A stretch of 29,214 nucleotides of DNA from positions 1 to 29,214 of the IMG/VR virus record IMGVR_UViG_3300007516_000094; one strand, 5' to 3'. This document shows, piece after piece, positions 5,999 through 12,060 of this stretch. Source of the DNA: a virus. The translations under genes were made by a program, and so were the position numbers. Every line of letters starts with the position of its first letter. Position 1 is the first letter of the stretch. The notes beneath the pieces were generated by a model. It did not search any database. It saw nothing but the letters and a program-made list of their open reading frames with translations, and was not told the origin of the DNA.

Positions 5999-6072
5999 GC
6001 TCCGTTAGTTAAGTGATAGAATGCGGGTTTTGTAATCCTGAGACGGCCGTTTGATTCGACCACGGAGCACCA
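5999..6072 (+). tRNA. tRNA-Thr(TGT)
   Basis: Perfect acceptor GCTCCGT/ACGGAGC, A73, CCA. Anticodon loop TTTGTAA (TGT) with a mismatch at 31-39. D-loop AGTGATA has A at position 19 and T-loop TTTGATT has U56 instead of C56, a compensatory change of the G19-C56 pair. T-stem mismatch at 51-63. Confidence 0.8.
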
Positions 6073-6137
6073 TACAATGTTTGAAATGCGTATAGAAAAC
6101 ACCTTGATTGCAGCACTACAATTTTCAAACATATATT

Positions 6138-6214
6138 AGCTCCATAACTCAGTTGGTCAGAGTATCGTCTTGATAAGGCGGAAGTCCTTGGTTCGAACCC
6201 AAGTGGAGCTACCA
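6138..6214 (+). tRNA. tRNA-Ile(GAT)
   Basis: Acceptor AGCTCCA/TGGAGCT, D-stem ACTC/GAGT, anticodon arm TCGTC-TTGATAA-GGCGG, T-arm CTTGG-TTCGAAC-CCAAG, A73 and CCA. Fully canonical. Confidence 0.93.
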
Positions 6215-6226
6215 ATTTTTAGTAAG

Positions 6227-6404
6227 TAGTTTTAAAGTTGTAGTTAGCGTCAACTAACAATGACGGTTGTATCTACACTTTCACATGTATCCTTGACGGG
6301 GTTTTATGAAAGTGAGCATGTAGCATAGCGGCAGTGCGAACGGCGATGAGTCGTGTGTGGAGGTTCGATTCCCCCCTTGTGTATAGATTACAACTTTAAA
6401 ACTA
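6227..6404 (+). ncRNA. Large structured RNA closed by a 16-bp stem, tRNA-like core
   Basis: TAGTTTTAAAGTTGTA (6227-6242) is perfectly complementary to 6389-6404. Inside are hairpins GTTAG/CTAAC and CACTTTCA/TGAAAGTG, then a tRNA-like part: D-arm GCAT-AGCGGCA-GTGC (from 6323) and T-arm GGAGG-TTCGATT-CCCCC. The acceptor is poor, no CCA is encoded and the anticodon loop lacks U33. The sequence AGTTGTA-GTTAGC after the left arm recalls the CAGC-family RNAs. Confidence 0.5.
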
Positions 6405-6408
6405 TTTT

Positions 6409-6494
6409 ATCTTGTGTCGACTGCTGGCAACGGTCATTACCCTTTCAAGGTGACGCCTTAACAGGCTGGGGTTCGAATCCCCCACAGGATACCA
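6409..6494 (+). tRNA. tRNA-Glu(TTC) with a long variable arm
   Basis: Acceptor ATCTTGT/ACAGGAT, 3-bp D-stem GAC/GTC, anticodon arm TTACC-CTTTCAA-GGTGA (TTC), T-loop TTCGAAT, A73 and CCA. The variable region forms a GCCT-TAAC-AGGC hairpin, which is unusual because tRNA-Glu normally has a short variable loop. Confidence 0.75.
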
Positions 6495-6504
6495 TAGTAT
6501 TTTG

Positions 6505-6512
6505 TATAAATA
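6505..6512 (+). promoter_or_regulatory. T4-type late promoter TATAAATA
   Basis: An exact match to the T4 late consensus, 22 nt before the ATG at 6535, with an AAGGAG ribosome site between. Confidence 0.65.
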
Positions 6513-6534
6513 CTCCATTATAAGGAGTGTTAAT

Positions 6535-7251
6535 ATGGATTTAGTATTAGGCCCCGATGAATTATCAGTGCCGTTTAATTTTACAATCCCGACTCATTTG
6601 AAGAACGGAAACGAAGTAAAAAGAGTCGGCTTATATAGTTCGGGAGGTATGGATTCATCCGCGCTAATGTGTCTGATTATGTCGGAATTAAAAGCAACAG
6701 GCAGATTAGAAACTGTCCCTGTAACAGCATTTACCATTGTGAAGAATGAAGGGTCTACATATTATTCTCATCGAATTGTAGATAAGGTATCTGAACATTT
6801 CGGTGTACGTATCACACACGTAAATAATTTAGAAAATGACGAAGAAGCTAATGCACAGGGCCGAATCGGACGCACACCATTGGTGAATACTTATTTGCAA
6901 AATAGACAAGATATGATGTTCTATATAGGCATCAACAGAATGGCGCCAGATGACATTCGGCCGTTCGAGCATACACTAAAATTATTCTATAAAGACGAAC
7001 AAGTCTTATATAAGGCTCCATTCTTACTTCTACATAAACCGCAGATTACAGATATTTACTATAAATTGGGATGTGAAGATATTATCCAATATACACATTC
7101 ATGCACTACACAGGCAATCGGCCCGTGTAATAATTGTTATTCGTGTTCGGAGCGAAAATGGGGGCTTTCTGCATTAGGCAAGGCCGATCCAGGGACAGTT
7201 CCCCCAGATATAGACGATATTTCGTACGGTAACACATGGATTAATAATTAA
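6535..7251 (+). CDS. QueC-like PP-loop ATPase
   Basis: A 238-residue protein with the N-type PP-loop SGGMDSS (residues 36-42), which binds and adenylates substrate with ATP, and a C-terminal Cys cluster C-x7-C-x2-C-x2-C (CTTQAIGPCNNCYSC), the zinc site typical of 7-cyano-7-deazaguanine synthase (QueC). Length fits QueC. Phage QueC homologues are known to serve 7-deazaguanine DNA modification, but the partners QueD, QueE, FolE or DpdA are not seen nearby, so the substrate is open. The start is fixed by AAGGAG 8 nt upstream. A second PP-loop protein lies at 25009. Confidence 0.75.
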   Translation: MDLVLGPDELSVPFNFTIPTHLKNGNEVKRVGLYSSGGMDSSALMCLIMSELKATGRLETVPVTAFTIVKNEGSTYYSHRIVDKVSEHFGVRITHVNNLENDEEANAQGRIGRTPLVNTYLQNRQDMMFYIGINRMAPDDIRPFEHTLKLFYKDEQVLYKAPFLLLHKPQITDIYYKLGCEDIIQYTHSCTTQAIGPCNNCYSCSERKWGLSALGKADPGTVPPDIDDISYGNTWINN

Positions 7252-7286
7252 AGATTTTAGGAAGTTAGATATTATTTAGACAAAAT

Positions 7287-7364
7287 TGGTCGTGAGCGAG
7301 CAAGGTGTTTGCGTTCCGCTGTTAACGGAAATTAGGCGAGGTTCGATTCCTCGACGACCAGCCA
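7287..7364 (+). tRNA. tRNA-Asn(GTT)
   Basis: Perfect acceptor TGGTCGT/ACGACCA, G73 and CCA; D-stem GCGA/TTGC; anticodon arm TTCCG-CTGTTAA-CGGAA; T-arm CGAGG-TTCGATT-CCTCG. Confidence 0.92.
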
Positions 7365-7370
7365 AACAAT

Positions 7371-7466
7371 GATGAAAAAGTCCAGTCGGTTGCTGGTACG
7401 AATCAATAAGAACTGTTCTTGGCGATCCAGGAGTAGTCCGATGCAGTTCGATTCTGCATTTCATCT
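7371..7466 (+). ncRNA. Oversized tRNA-like RNA (96 nt)
   Basis: A perfect acceptor GATGAAA/TTTCATC, D-arm CCAG-TCGGTTG-CTGG and T-arm TGCAG-TTCGATT-CTGCA, but the anticodon/variable part is about 45 nt with an AAGAAC/GTTCTT hairpin and no assignable anticodon. No CCA is encoded. Confidence 0.5.
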
Positions 7467-7526
7467 CAATCATGGTTCGAAACCTAGTCGTGGAGCCCTT
7501 GAGTTCGAGCATAAGTATCAAACTAT

Positions 7527-7534
7527 GATAAATA
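7527..7534 (+). promoter_or_regulatory. Late promoter GATAAATA
   Basis: Lies 21 nt before ATG 7556 and 30 nt before ATG 7565 of the GIY-YIG gene, preceded by CTAT. Confidence 0.55.
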
Positions 7535-7564
7535 ACACATAAGAATAACAGGGTAATGTCACTT

Positions 7565-8209
7565 ATGTTTTATTTAATTTATAAAATAACAAATAAATTT
7601 TCTGGTAAATTTTATATTGGTACCCATAAAACTAATAATAAAAACGACAGTTATATGGGTTCCGGCAAATATTTAAATTATGCTATACAGAAGTATGGTC
7701 TAGAAAATTTTACTAAAGATATATTATTTGAATATGATAATTCAGAAGATATGTTTAATAAGGAAGCAGAAATTGTAAATGAAGATTTTTTAGCAAGCGA
7801 AAATACATATAATCTTAAAAAGGGTGGTAATGGTGGGTTCGGGTATATAAACAACCTTGGTATAAATTTATACGGAAAAAACGGCCATCCTGGTTATGGA
7901 GGAAATAATCTTGTCGATGGTGCATATATAAAAGACAAATTTATAAACGAAAATAAATGGAATGACTATCTTGTAAAATTATCACAAATTCATAAGCAAA
8001 CATATATAAATGGACGAATACCATCATTCACTAATAGGAATCACACAATAGAATCTAGAAATAAGATGAGTATATCTAGTAAAGGAATTGGTTGTGGTAA
8101 GGATAACAGCCAATTTGGAACCTGTTGGATTACAGATGGTATAAATAATAAAAAAATAAAAATTAATGATTTAGATAAATGGCCAAATTGGAAACGCGGT
8201 CGCAATTAA
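7565..8209 (+). CDS. GIY-YIG homing endonuclease
   Basis: Starts MFYLIYKITN, followed by FYIGTHKTNN, the conserved YMGSGK and KYGLENF, and KEAEIVNEDF carrying the catalytic Glu: a clear GIY-YIG domain in residues 1-95. The C-terminal half carries a helix rich in basic residues and ends with NSQFGTCWITDG, a DNA-binding tail common in phage Seg-like enzymes and shared with the protein at 13080. An ATG 9 nt upstream (7556) is possible, but the family normally begins at the MFYLIYK strand, and AGGG lies at better spacing for 7565. Very AT-rich. Located between tRNA-like RNA and tRNA-Trp. Confidence 0.85.
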   Translation: MFYLIYKITNKFSGKFYIGTHKTNNKNDSYMGSGKYLNYAIQKYGLENFTKDILFEYDNSEDMFNKEAEIVNEDFLASENTYNLKKGGNGGFGYINNLGINLYGKNGHPGYGGNNLVDGAYIKDKFINENKWNDYLVKLSQIHKQTYINGRIPSFTNRNHTIESRNKMSISSKGIGCGKDNSQFGTCWITDGINNKKIKINDLDKWPNWKRGRN

Positions 8210-8216
8210 ACAATAT

Positions 8217-8290
8217 GTATCAGTAGTGTAATGGCAGCACGACAGTCTCCAAAACTGTTTGTGAGGGTTCGAGTCCTTCCTGGTACGCCA
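8217..8290 (+). tRNA. tRNA-Trp(CCA)
   Basis: Acceptor GTATCAG/CTGGTAC, G73, CCA; D-arm GTGT-AATGGCA-GCAC; perfect anticodon arm ACAGT-CTCCAAA-ACTGT; T-loop TTCGAGT. A likely near-cognate reader of the UGA inside the release factor gene. Confidence 0.92.
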
Positions 8291-8297
8291 AATTTAT

Positions 8298-8373
8298 CCG
8301 ACCTTGGTGAAGGTGGTCCTCACGCTTGTCTGAAGAACAAGAGAACTCCGTTCGAAACGGGGAGGTCGGGCCA
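8298..8373 (+). tRNA. tRNA-Phe(GAA)
   Basis: Acceptor CCGACCT/AGGTCGG, D-arm GTGA-AGGTGGTCC-TCAC, anticodon arm CTTGT-CTGAAGA-ACAAG, T-arm CTCCG-TTCGAAA-CGGGG, CCA. C1-G72 and G73 are unusual for Phe. Confidence 0.85.
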
Positions 8374-8379
8374 AACGTT

Positions 8380-8395
8380 GCATGTGGCCACATGC
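8380..8395. repeat. 16-bp perfect palindrome
   Basis: GCATGTGGCCACATGC is fully self-complementary, 6 nt after tRNA-Phe. It could be a processing hairpin or a protein site. Confidence 0.6.
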
Positions 8396-8400
8396 GAACA

Positions 8401-8441
8401 GAAGTATATAGCTACCCTCTGAAGGTAAGAGTCACTACTTC
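8401..8441 (+). ncRNA. Possible armless tRNA-like element (41 nt)
   Basis: GAAGTA/TACTTC closes a 41-nt element with one anticodon-like arm, TACC-CTCTGAA-GGTA, whose loop has the correct U33, CTG and A37 for a Gln tRNA. There is no D- or T-arm and no CCA. The remaining sequence to 8516 holds ATCGAT/ATCGAT and GGACA...TGTCC hairpins. Chance is possible. Confidence 0.25.
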
Positions 8442-8516
8442 GAAATTTATTTACGAATATCGATAGAAAGCATCGATCAGGACATAGTTGTGACGCTCAC
8501 TGTCCGAAATTATTTT

Positions 8517-8593
8517 GCCTCCGTACGCCAATTGGTAGTGCGGCCTGTTTCAGAAACATGTGATTGGGGGTTCGAATCCGCCCGGAGGTACCA
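8517..8593 (+). tRNA. tRNA-Leu(CAG), no long variable arm
   Basis: Acceptor GCCTCCG/CGGAGGT (G1-U72), Leu-like 3-bp D-stem CGC/GCG, anticodon loop TTCAGAA (CAG), T-loop TTCGAAT, A73 and CCA. The variable loop is only 5 nt, although bacterial tRNA-Leu is normally class II. Mismatch in the middle of the T-stem. Confidence 0.75.
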
Positions 8594-8598
8594 AAATT

Positions 8599-8625
8599 AA
8601 ATAGTTGTTAACTATTTTTTATTTT
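8599..8625 (+). terminator. AT-rich terminator-like hairpin
   Basis: AAATAGTT/AACTATTT with a 3-nt loop and a T-rich tail, between tRNA-Leu and tRNA-His. It has no GC in the stem base, so it may be weak. Confidence 0.4.
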
Positions 8626-8627
8626 AT

Positions 8628-8704
8628 GCGGCCCTTAGTGTAATGGTAAGCACTTAATTCTGTGAAAATTAGAGACACGGTTCGAATCCGTAGGAGTCCG
8701 CCCA
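8628..8704 (+). tRNA. tRNA-His(GTG)
   Basis: G-1 pairs with C73, the hallmark of tRNA-His. D-arm GTGT-AATGGTAA-GCAC, perfect anticodon arm TAATT-CTGTGAA-AATTA, T-loop TTCGAAT, CCA. Two mismatches in the acceptor (4-69 and 6-67). Confidence 0.85.
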
Positions 8705-8750
8705 ATCATTTTTGTTTAACAGAGATCGTTAAATAATCTCAACCCAAGTA

Positions 8751-8892
8751 TGATTCTTTAGCTCAGATGTTAGAGCACTGTCGCAACCGCTCATTGTTGA
8801 TGTCAGACGTTTGATCAAGCGTCACCGCTCCACAATGATGTATAGGCTTCAGGGGTCGCAGCATTAACAAGCTGCATGAGTCACCGATTTAT
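8751..8892 (+). pseudogene. tRNA-derived fragments
   Basis: A canonical 5' tRNA part (TTTA, then D-arm GCTC-AGATGTTA-GAGC at 8761-8776) has no matching 3' acceptor. It is followed by a CATTGT...ACAATG stem enclosing the self-complementary GACGTTTGATCAAGCGTC, and a GCAGC/GCTGC hairpin. Looks like a broken or rearranged tRNA. Confidence 0.4.
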
Positions 8893-8967
8893 GTATCGTT
8901 GTCCGAGCGATTTAGGTAGCAGTCTGCAAAACTGTTTAGAGTGGTTTGACTCCACTACGATACTCCA
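8893..8967 (+). tRNA. tRNA-Cys(GCA)
   Basis: Perfect acceptor GTATCGT/ACGATAC, U73 (a Cys identity base), CCA; anticodon arm GCAGT-CTGCAAA-ACTGT. The D-loop has G18-A19 and the T-loop TTTGACT has U56, again replacing G19-C56 by A19-U56. Confidence 0.85.
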
Positions 8968-8972
8968 CATAT

Positions 8973-9049
8973 GCCCCTGTACGCTAATCGGTAGTGCGGG
9001 TTGATTCAAAATCAGCTGGTTGTAGGTTCGAATCCAACCAGGGGTACCA
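8973..9049 (+). tRNA. tRNA-Leu(CAA), no long variable arm
   Basis: Acceptor GCCCCTG/CAGGGGT (G1-U72), D-stem CGC/GCG, anticodon arm GTTGA-TTCAAAA-TCAGC, T-loop TTCGAAT, A73 and CCA. Short variable loop, as in the other two Leu tRNAs here. Confidence 0.75.
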
Positions 9050-9160
9050 AAATTTGATTTATAGACACAGTGGGACTCAGTGTATAGATACCCGATCAGC
9101 GGTCTCCTGCAACGCGGTGGGTGGCAAATCTATTTTAGCTTTCTAAATCAGATAATTATT
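9050..9160 (+). other. RNA-array spacer
   Basis: No ORF and no assignable tRNA. Short pairings (GATTT/AAATC, GCG/CGC) suggest a degenerate tRNA-like RNA, but nothing is clear. Confidence 0.3.
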
Positions 9161-9168
9161 GATAAATA
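9161..9168 (+). promoter_or_regulatory. Late promoter GATAAATA, 4 nt before start codon
   Basis: Directly precedes the metalloprotease ATG at 9173 with only GTGA between, leaving no room for a ribosome site. Confidence 0.65.
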
Positions 9169-9172
9169 GTGA

Positions 9173-10147
9173 ATGCGTTTAATTGAACTATTTGTAACAG
9201 AAAAGATAAGTCTCACCAATTTAAAGAATCCTTTAAAACGTGAGATTGAAGAAACAATACTGTATTGTCTACATCAAATCTATTACCGTGAATCCAAACT
9301 GGACCCAAAGATAAAAGCTCATGCAGATAAAAATTCGACCTTAAAACAGGTAAATGCGTTTATTAAACCTTTGTTAGATAAACAATTAACACTTGTAGTT
9401 GCAGCAGCATTAACAGAATTACTTAAAGGTATTACTGAAGTAGATGTGGCAGTTAAATTTGCCGATATAACTGCTTCTGGTCATGCATCCGGAAGAACAA
9501 TCGTACTAAACACAAAATATACAGATGATATTTGTAAAGTCACAATGGGATCATTGTACGATGTGGCATTAGACAGTGTAGAAAATGAGAATGATCTTGT
9601 TTCGGTGTTATTTCTTACATATAAAAAAGCCGATATGTATATGTTTGCAAGATCGAACCTTAATACTATTATAGACAATCTGATTAGTGTTATTATACAT
9701 GAAATGGTGCATGTTGTGCAGCACGACAAACAATATAAAGCAGGAAGATCGACAACCGAATACAGAAGTTATCTGGATAAAGGTAAAGATAAAACTAAAT
9801 TTTATAATTCTCTACGTAAATTATCGGCAGGGGATCATACAGCCGCAGATTACAAATTATATCGAGGAAGTCCTCAAGAGATTGCAGCATTTGCCCAAGA
9901 GGCAGCATTGAAATTTATTAATGATATAGATATGGACAACTTGGCAGACATTAATGATCTCAGGAAAGATTTACCTAACGAAATGAGAATGTATATAGAA
10001 TCATTATTTAATAATCCAACCAATCAGACCGAACATAAAGTATTCAAGAGATTTCATAAATTAATGTATCAAGAAGTTGATCGTTACATGGATGCAATCG
10101 AGAAAAAACGAAAAAGAGAGGCTAGATCTAATAAGCCTAAGAATTAA
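9173..10147 (+). CDS. Zinc metalloprotease-like protein (HExxH)
   Basis: A 324-residue protein with a clear zincin motif IIHEMVHVVQH (His176, Glu177, His180); Glu236 in SPQEIAAFAQEA is the likely third zinc ligand, as in gluzincins. The N-terminus (MRLIELFVTEK) is a short hydrophobic/acidic segment like those on T4-like head-packaged proteins, which is only suggestive. The C-terminus is strongly basic. No signal peptide, so it probably acts in the cytoplasm or virion. The mRNA would be leaderless from the adjacent late promoter. The stop is 1 nt before tRNA-Val. Confidence 0.75.
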   Translation: MRLIELFVTEKISLTNLKNPLKREIEETILYCLHQIYYRESKLDPKIKAHADKNSTLKQVNAFIKPLLDKQLTLVVAAALTELLKGITEVDVAVKFADITASGHASGRTIVLNTKYTDDICKVTMGSLYDVALDSVENENDLVSVLFLTYKKADMYMFARSNLNTIIDNLISVIIHEMVHVVQHDKQYKAGRSTTEYRSYLDKGKDKTKFYNSLRKLSAGDHTAADYKLYRGSPQEIAAFAQEAALKFINDIDMDNLADINDLRKDLPNEMRMYIESLFNNPTNQTEHKVFKRFHKLMYQEVDRYMDAIEKKRKREARSNKPKN

Positions 10148-10148
10148 T

Positions 10149-10226
10149 GCCCGGAGAGTGCAGCTGGTGAAGCCATCCTCCTTACAAGTGGACAAATGTA
10201 GAGTTCGATTCTCTATCCGGGTACCA
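10149..10226 (+). tRNA. tRNA-Val(TAC)
   Basis: Acceptor GCCCGGA/TCCGGGT (G1-U72), anticodon arm TCCTC-CTTACAA-GTGGA (one mismatch), T-arm TAGAG-TTCGATT-CTCTA, A73 and CCA. Confidence 0.85.
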
Positions 10227-10332
10227 ACATAATCGGAATATTGATAGTTCCTGTCTTAAATGAAAATATCTGTACCAGGTGTAGGCCTATCGCCTCTTCA
10301 TATAAGGTAACTCCTTATCGATTATATTTAAT

Positions 10333-10375
10333 GGAAGTGCTATCGTCTAGGAGCGCGACACAGTTTTGATTATGA
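10333..10375 (+). pseudogene. 5' tRNA fragment before endonuclease gene
   Basis: GAAGTGC-TA, D-arm GTC-TAGGAGCGC-GAC and then ACAGTTTTGATT, which looks like the 5' half of a tRNA-Gln(TTG) or Glu. It breaks off at the GATAAATA promoter of the endonuclease gene, and no 3' half follows. The preceding 10227-10332 has no recognised feature. Confidence 0.4.
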
Positions 10376-10381
10376 TAAATA
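10374..10381 (+). promoter_or_regulatory. Late promoter GATAAATA
   Basis: 17 nt before the ATG at 10398; a GGGAGA ribosome site lies between. Confidence 0.6.
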
Positions 10382-10397
10382 TGTACGGGAGACCGTT

Positions 10398-10955
10398 ATG
10401 TTTATATGTATATATTGTGAAAGAGAATTTAACAAAAAAGAAGGTAATACACTGCACACTAAGTATTGCAAATTAAATCCACATTCTATTAAAAGAATTA
10501 CAGGCGGATCCTTTAGACCAGGTCATTCAGGAAAAGCATCGACCCCGGAGAAAGAAAAGATAAGATCTGACAAATTATCAATAATAGCAAAGAAAAATAA
10601 ATTGGGCGGCTATGTGCATGGTTCTGGCAGAGGTAAGAATGGATGGTATAAAGGATTTTTTTGTGATAGTAGTTGGGAATTGGCTTATGTAATATATTGT
10701 CTGGAACACAATGTATCTATTACACGAAATACTGTTCGACGCCAATATTATTGGGATGGTAAAATTAGAGATTATATTCCTGATTTTGTTGTGTCTGGTA
10801 CCGTAATCGAGATAAAAGGATACAAAACTTCCCAGTGGTTAGCAAAAATGGAAGCTAATCCTGACATTGAGGTATTGTATGAGAAAGATTTACAACCGAT
10901 ACTTAAGTATGTCAAACTTAAATACGGTAAGAATTTTATAGACTTATATGAATAA
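10398..10955 (+). CDS. Zinc-finger homing endonuclease, Vsr-like PD-(D/E)xK type
   Basis: A 185-residue protein. The N-terminus has a Cys-Cys/His-Cys finger (CIYCEREF...HTKYC). The C-terminal ~100 residues follow the phage EDxHD/Vsr-like homing nuclease pattern: FFCDSSWELAYVIYCLEHN, then YIPDFVVSGTVIEIKGY, with catalytic Asp and E-x-K. It begins after a tRNA fragment and its stop is 1 nt before tRNA-Ser, so it occupies a tRNA-rich insertion site. Confidence 0.75.
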   Translation: MFICIYCEREFNKKEGNTLHTKYCKLNPHSIKRITGGSFRPGHSGKASTPEKEKIRSDKLSIIAKKNKLGGYVHGSGRGKNGWYKGFFCDSSWELAYVIYCLEHNVSITRNTVRRQYYWDGKIRDYIPDFVVSGTVIEIKGYKTSQWLAKMEANPDIEVLYEKDLQPILKYVKLKYGKNFIDLYE

Positions 10956-10956
10956 T

Positions 10957-11043
10957 GGAGATTAGGGACGCTGGGCGTTAAATGGCTTTGAATACCATCC
11001 CACTTAGTGATAGGTGATAGTTCGATTCTATTATTCTCCGCCA
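10957..11043 (+). tRNA. tRNA-Ser(TGA)
   Basis: Acceptor GGAGATT/ATTCTCC (one mismatch), G73, CCA; anticodon arm ATGGC-TTTGAAT-ACCAT (TGA, mismatch at 31-39); a variable arm around CAC/GTG; T-arm GATAG-TTCGATT-CTATT. Confidence 0.75.
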
Positions 11044-11121
11044 AATTTCTTTTATAAATTCTACTAGTATAATACTTCCGCCATTTGACAAAGGAGTGAT
11101 AAGTAGTTACAATGTATTTAC

Positions 11122-11215
11122 GGGCCGTAGAAGGTGTAAAAGGGTAACACACAAGTCACTGTTATATATTTGCTGGCTTATGTCAGTTGTGGTTCGAATC
11201 CGCCACGGTCCACCA
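11122..11215 (+). tRNA. Class II tRNA, isotype uncertain
   Basis: Acceptor GGGCCGT/ACGGTCC, D-arm GTGT-AAAAGGGTA-ACAC, variable arm CTGGC-TTAT-GTCAG, T-loop TTCGAAT, A73 and CCA. The anticodon stem CAAGT/ATTTG encloses an 11-nt loop CACTGTTATAT, so no anticodon can be fixed. Two extra bases precede the D-stem. Confidence 0.55.
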
Positions 11216-11295
11216 GTTTTAGACTGTGTTAATATCCTGTCCAGTGGACGCATTTCTTCCATCTTTCCTGCAAGTGGAAAGCAGTTTTTAGTTTC

Positions 11296-11370
11296 GGTAG
11301 CGTAGCATTAAGATAATGCAGCACTTTCATAAGGTGTTCCAAGTGGGTTTGATTCCCGCCGCTCCCACCA
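11296..11370 (+). tRNA. tRNA-Met(CAT), elongator-type
   Basis: Acceptor GGTAGCG/CGCTCCC (mismatch 3-70), D-arm GCAT-TAAGATA-ATGC, anticodon arm GCACT-TTCATAA-GGTGT, A73 and CCA. D-loop A19 with T-loop U56 (TTTGATT). It could also be tRNA-Ile if C34 is modified. Confidence 0.82.
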
Positions 11371-11373
11371 AGT

Positions 11374-11444
11374 TTTACATGTGTTATACCGAGGCACTGG
11401 AGCCGGCTCACAGATGTTCCGCAGATATGTATCTGCAATGTAAA
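11374..11444 (+). ncRNA. Structured RNA closed by a 7-bp stem
   Basis: TTTACAT/ATGTAAA closes a 71-nt element with a GCAGAT-ATGT-ATCTGC hairpin and the palindrome GAGCCGGCTC. No CCA or anticodon. tRNA-sized but not a recognisable tRNA. Confidence 0.35.
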
Positions 11445-11452
11445 TTCAATTC

Positions 11453-11526
11453 GCGTGCTTAGTTAAATGGTAGAACCAAACATTGCCGATGTTTAGACAG
11501 GAGTTCGATTCTCCTAGCCCGCACCA
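11453..11526 (+). tRNA. tRNA-Gly(GCC)
   Basis: Acceptor GCGTGCT/AGCCCGC (mismatch 4-69), D-arm GTTA-AATGGTA-GAAC, perfect anticodon arm AAACA-TTGCCGA-TGTTT, T-arm AGGAG-TTCGATT-CTCCT, CCA. Confidence 0.9.
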
Positions 11527-11587
11527 TCGTTGACTTTTTTAGTATTAGTGTTTACACTGAGCTATGTTGCACTGCAACATATTTGCA

Positions 11588-11595
11588 GATAAATA
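11588..11595 (+). promoter_or_regulatory. Late promoter GATAAATA
   Basis: 22 nt before the ATG at 11618; follows a TATGTTGC/GCAACATA hairpin. Confidence 0.6.
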
Positions 11596-11617
11596 AGTGT
11601 TGATACTAAGGAATAAA

Positions 11618-11785
11618 ATGTTTAAGAATTTATTTGAAAGTTTAAAAGGCCTGTTCTCAGGCAAGTATATAGACCAGCGTATGGATAAGTTTGTACAGTC
11701 GGGTAATCCACAAAGCGAAGAAGATGTAATACGACTACGAAAGGCATACTGGAATAATGCTACAAATAAAAGAGCAGGATATTGA
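11618..11785 (+). CDS. Small phage protein A of a tandem pair (55 aa)
   Basis: Begins MFKNLFESLKGLFSG; ATG 11618 follows AAGGAAT, better than the upstream ATG at 11597. Contains FVQSGNPQSEEDVIRLRKAYW, a motif shared with the next gene (FIIAGNPQNVGDVDQLEKEFQ). This F-x4-NP-x4-DV-x2-L-x4-[YF] pattern occurs in many tiny T4-like phage proteins of unknown function. Its TGA is 1 nt before the next ATG. Confidence 0.7.
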   Translation: MFKNLFESLKGLFSGKYIDQRMDKFVQSGNPQSEEDVIRLRKAYWNNATNKRAGY

Positions 11786-11786
11786 T

Positions 11787-11966
11787 ATGTTTAAAATATT
11801 TATGACATCACTGGCAAAATTTTTCAAAGTTCCGTCGGTCCAAGACGATCTCGAAGCATTTATAATTGCAGGCAATCCACAAAACGTAGGCGATGTCGAT
11901 CAGCTTGAGAAAGAATTTCAAAGAAAGAAAGCCCATACATGGGTCGGCACACATTTAAATAGATAA
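11787..11966 (+). CDS. Small phage protein B of a tandem pair (59 aa)
   Basis: Begins MFKIFMTSLAKFFKV; paralogue of the preceding gene over its full length. A GCAGGA sequence precedes the ATG. The stop is 1 nt before tRNA-Arg. Function unknown. Confidence 0.7.
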   Translation: MFKIFMTSLAKFFKVPSVQDDLEAFIIAGNPQNVGDVDQLEKEFQRKKAHTWVGTHLNR

Positions 11967-11967
11967 T

Positions 11968-12040
11968 CTCCCATCCGTCGGATACGGTGACTGGTCTTCG
12001 AAACCGGTTTAGGAAAGTTCGAATCTTTCATGGGGGACCA
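11968..12040 (+). tRNA. tRNA-Arg(TCG)
   Basis: Acceptor CTCCCAT/ATGGGGG, 3-bp D-stem GTC/GAC, anticodon arm CTGGT-CTTCGAA-ACCGG, T-arm GAAAG-TTCGAAT-CTTTC, A73 and CCA. Confidence 0.9.
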
Positions 12041-12045
12041 TATAT

Positions 12046-12053
12046 GATAAATA
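12046..12053 (+). promoter_or_regulatory. Late promoter GATAAATA, 7 nt before start codon
   Basis: Precedes the ATG at 12061 by only 7 nt with no ribosome site. Confidence 0.6.
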
Positions 12054-12060
12054 GTTTACT

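Noticed and set aside
8231-8422. Plus-strand ORF of 63 codons
   Set aside because: It runs through tRNA-Trp and tRNA-Phe and has no ribosome site; its composition is that of tRNA sequence.
11096-11305. Plus-strand ORF with AAAGGAG before a GTG
   Set aside because: Despite the ribosome-site-like sequence it reads through a class II tRNA and the translated sequence has no protein-like features.
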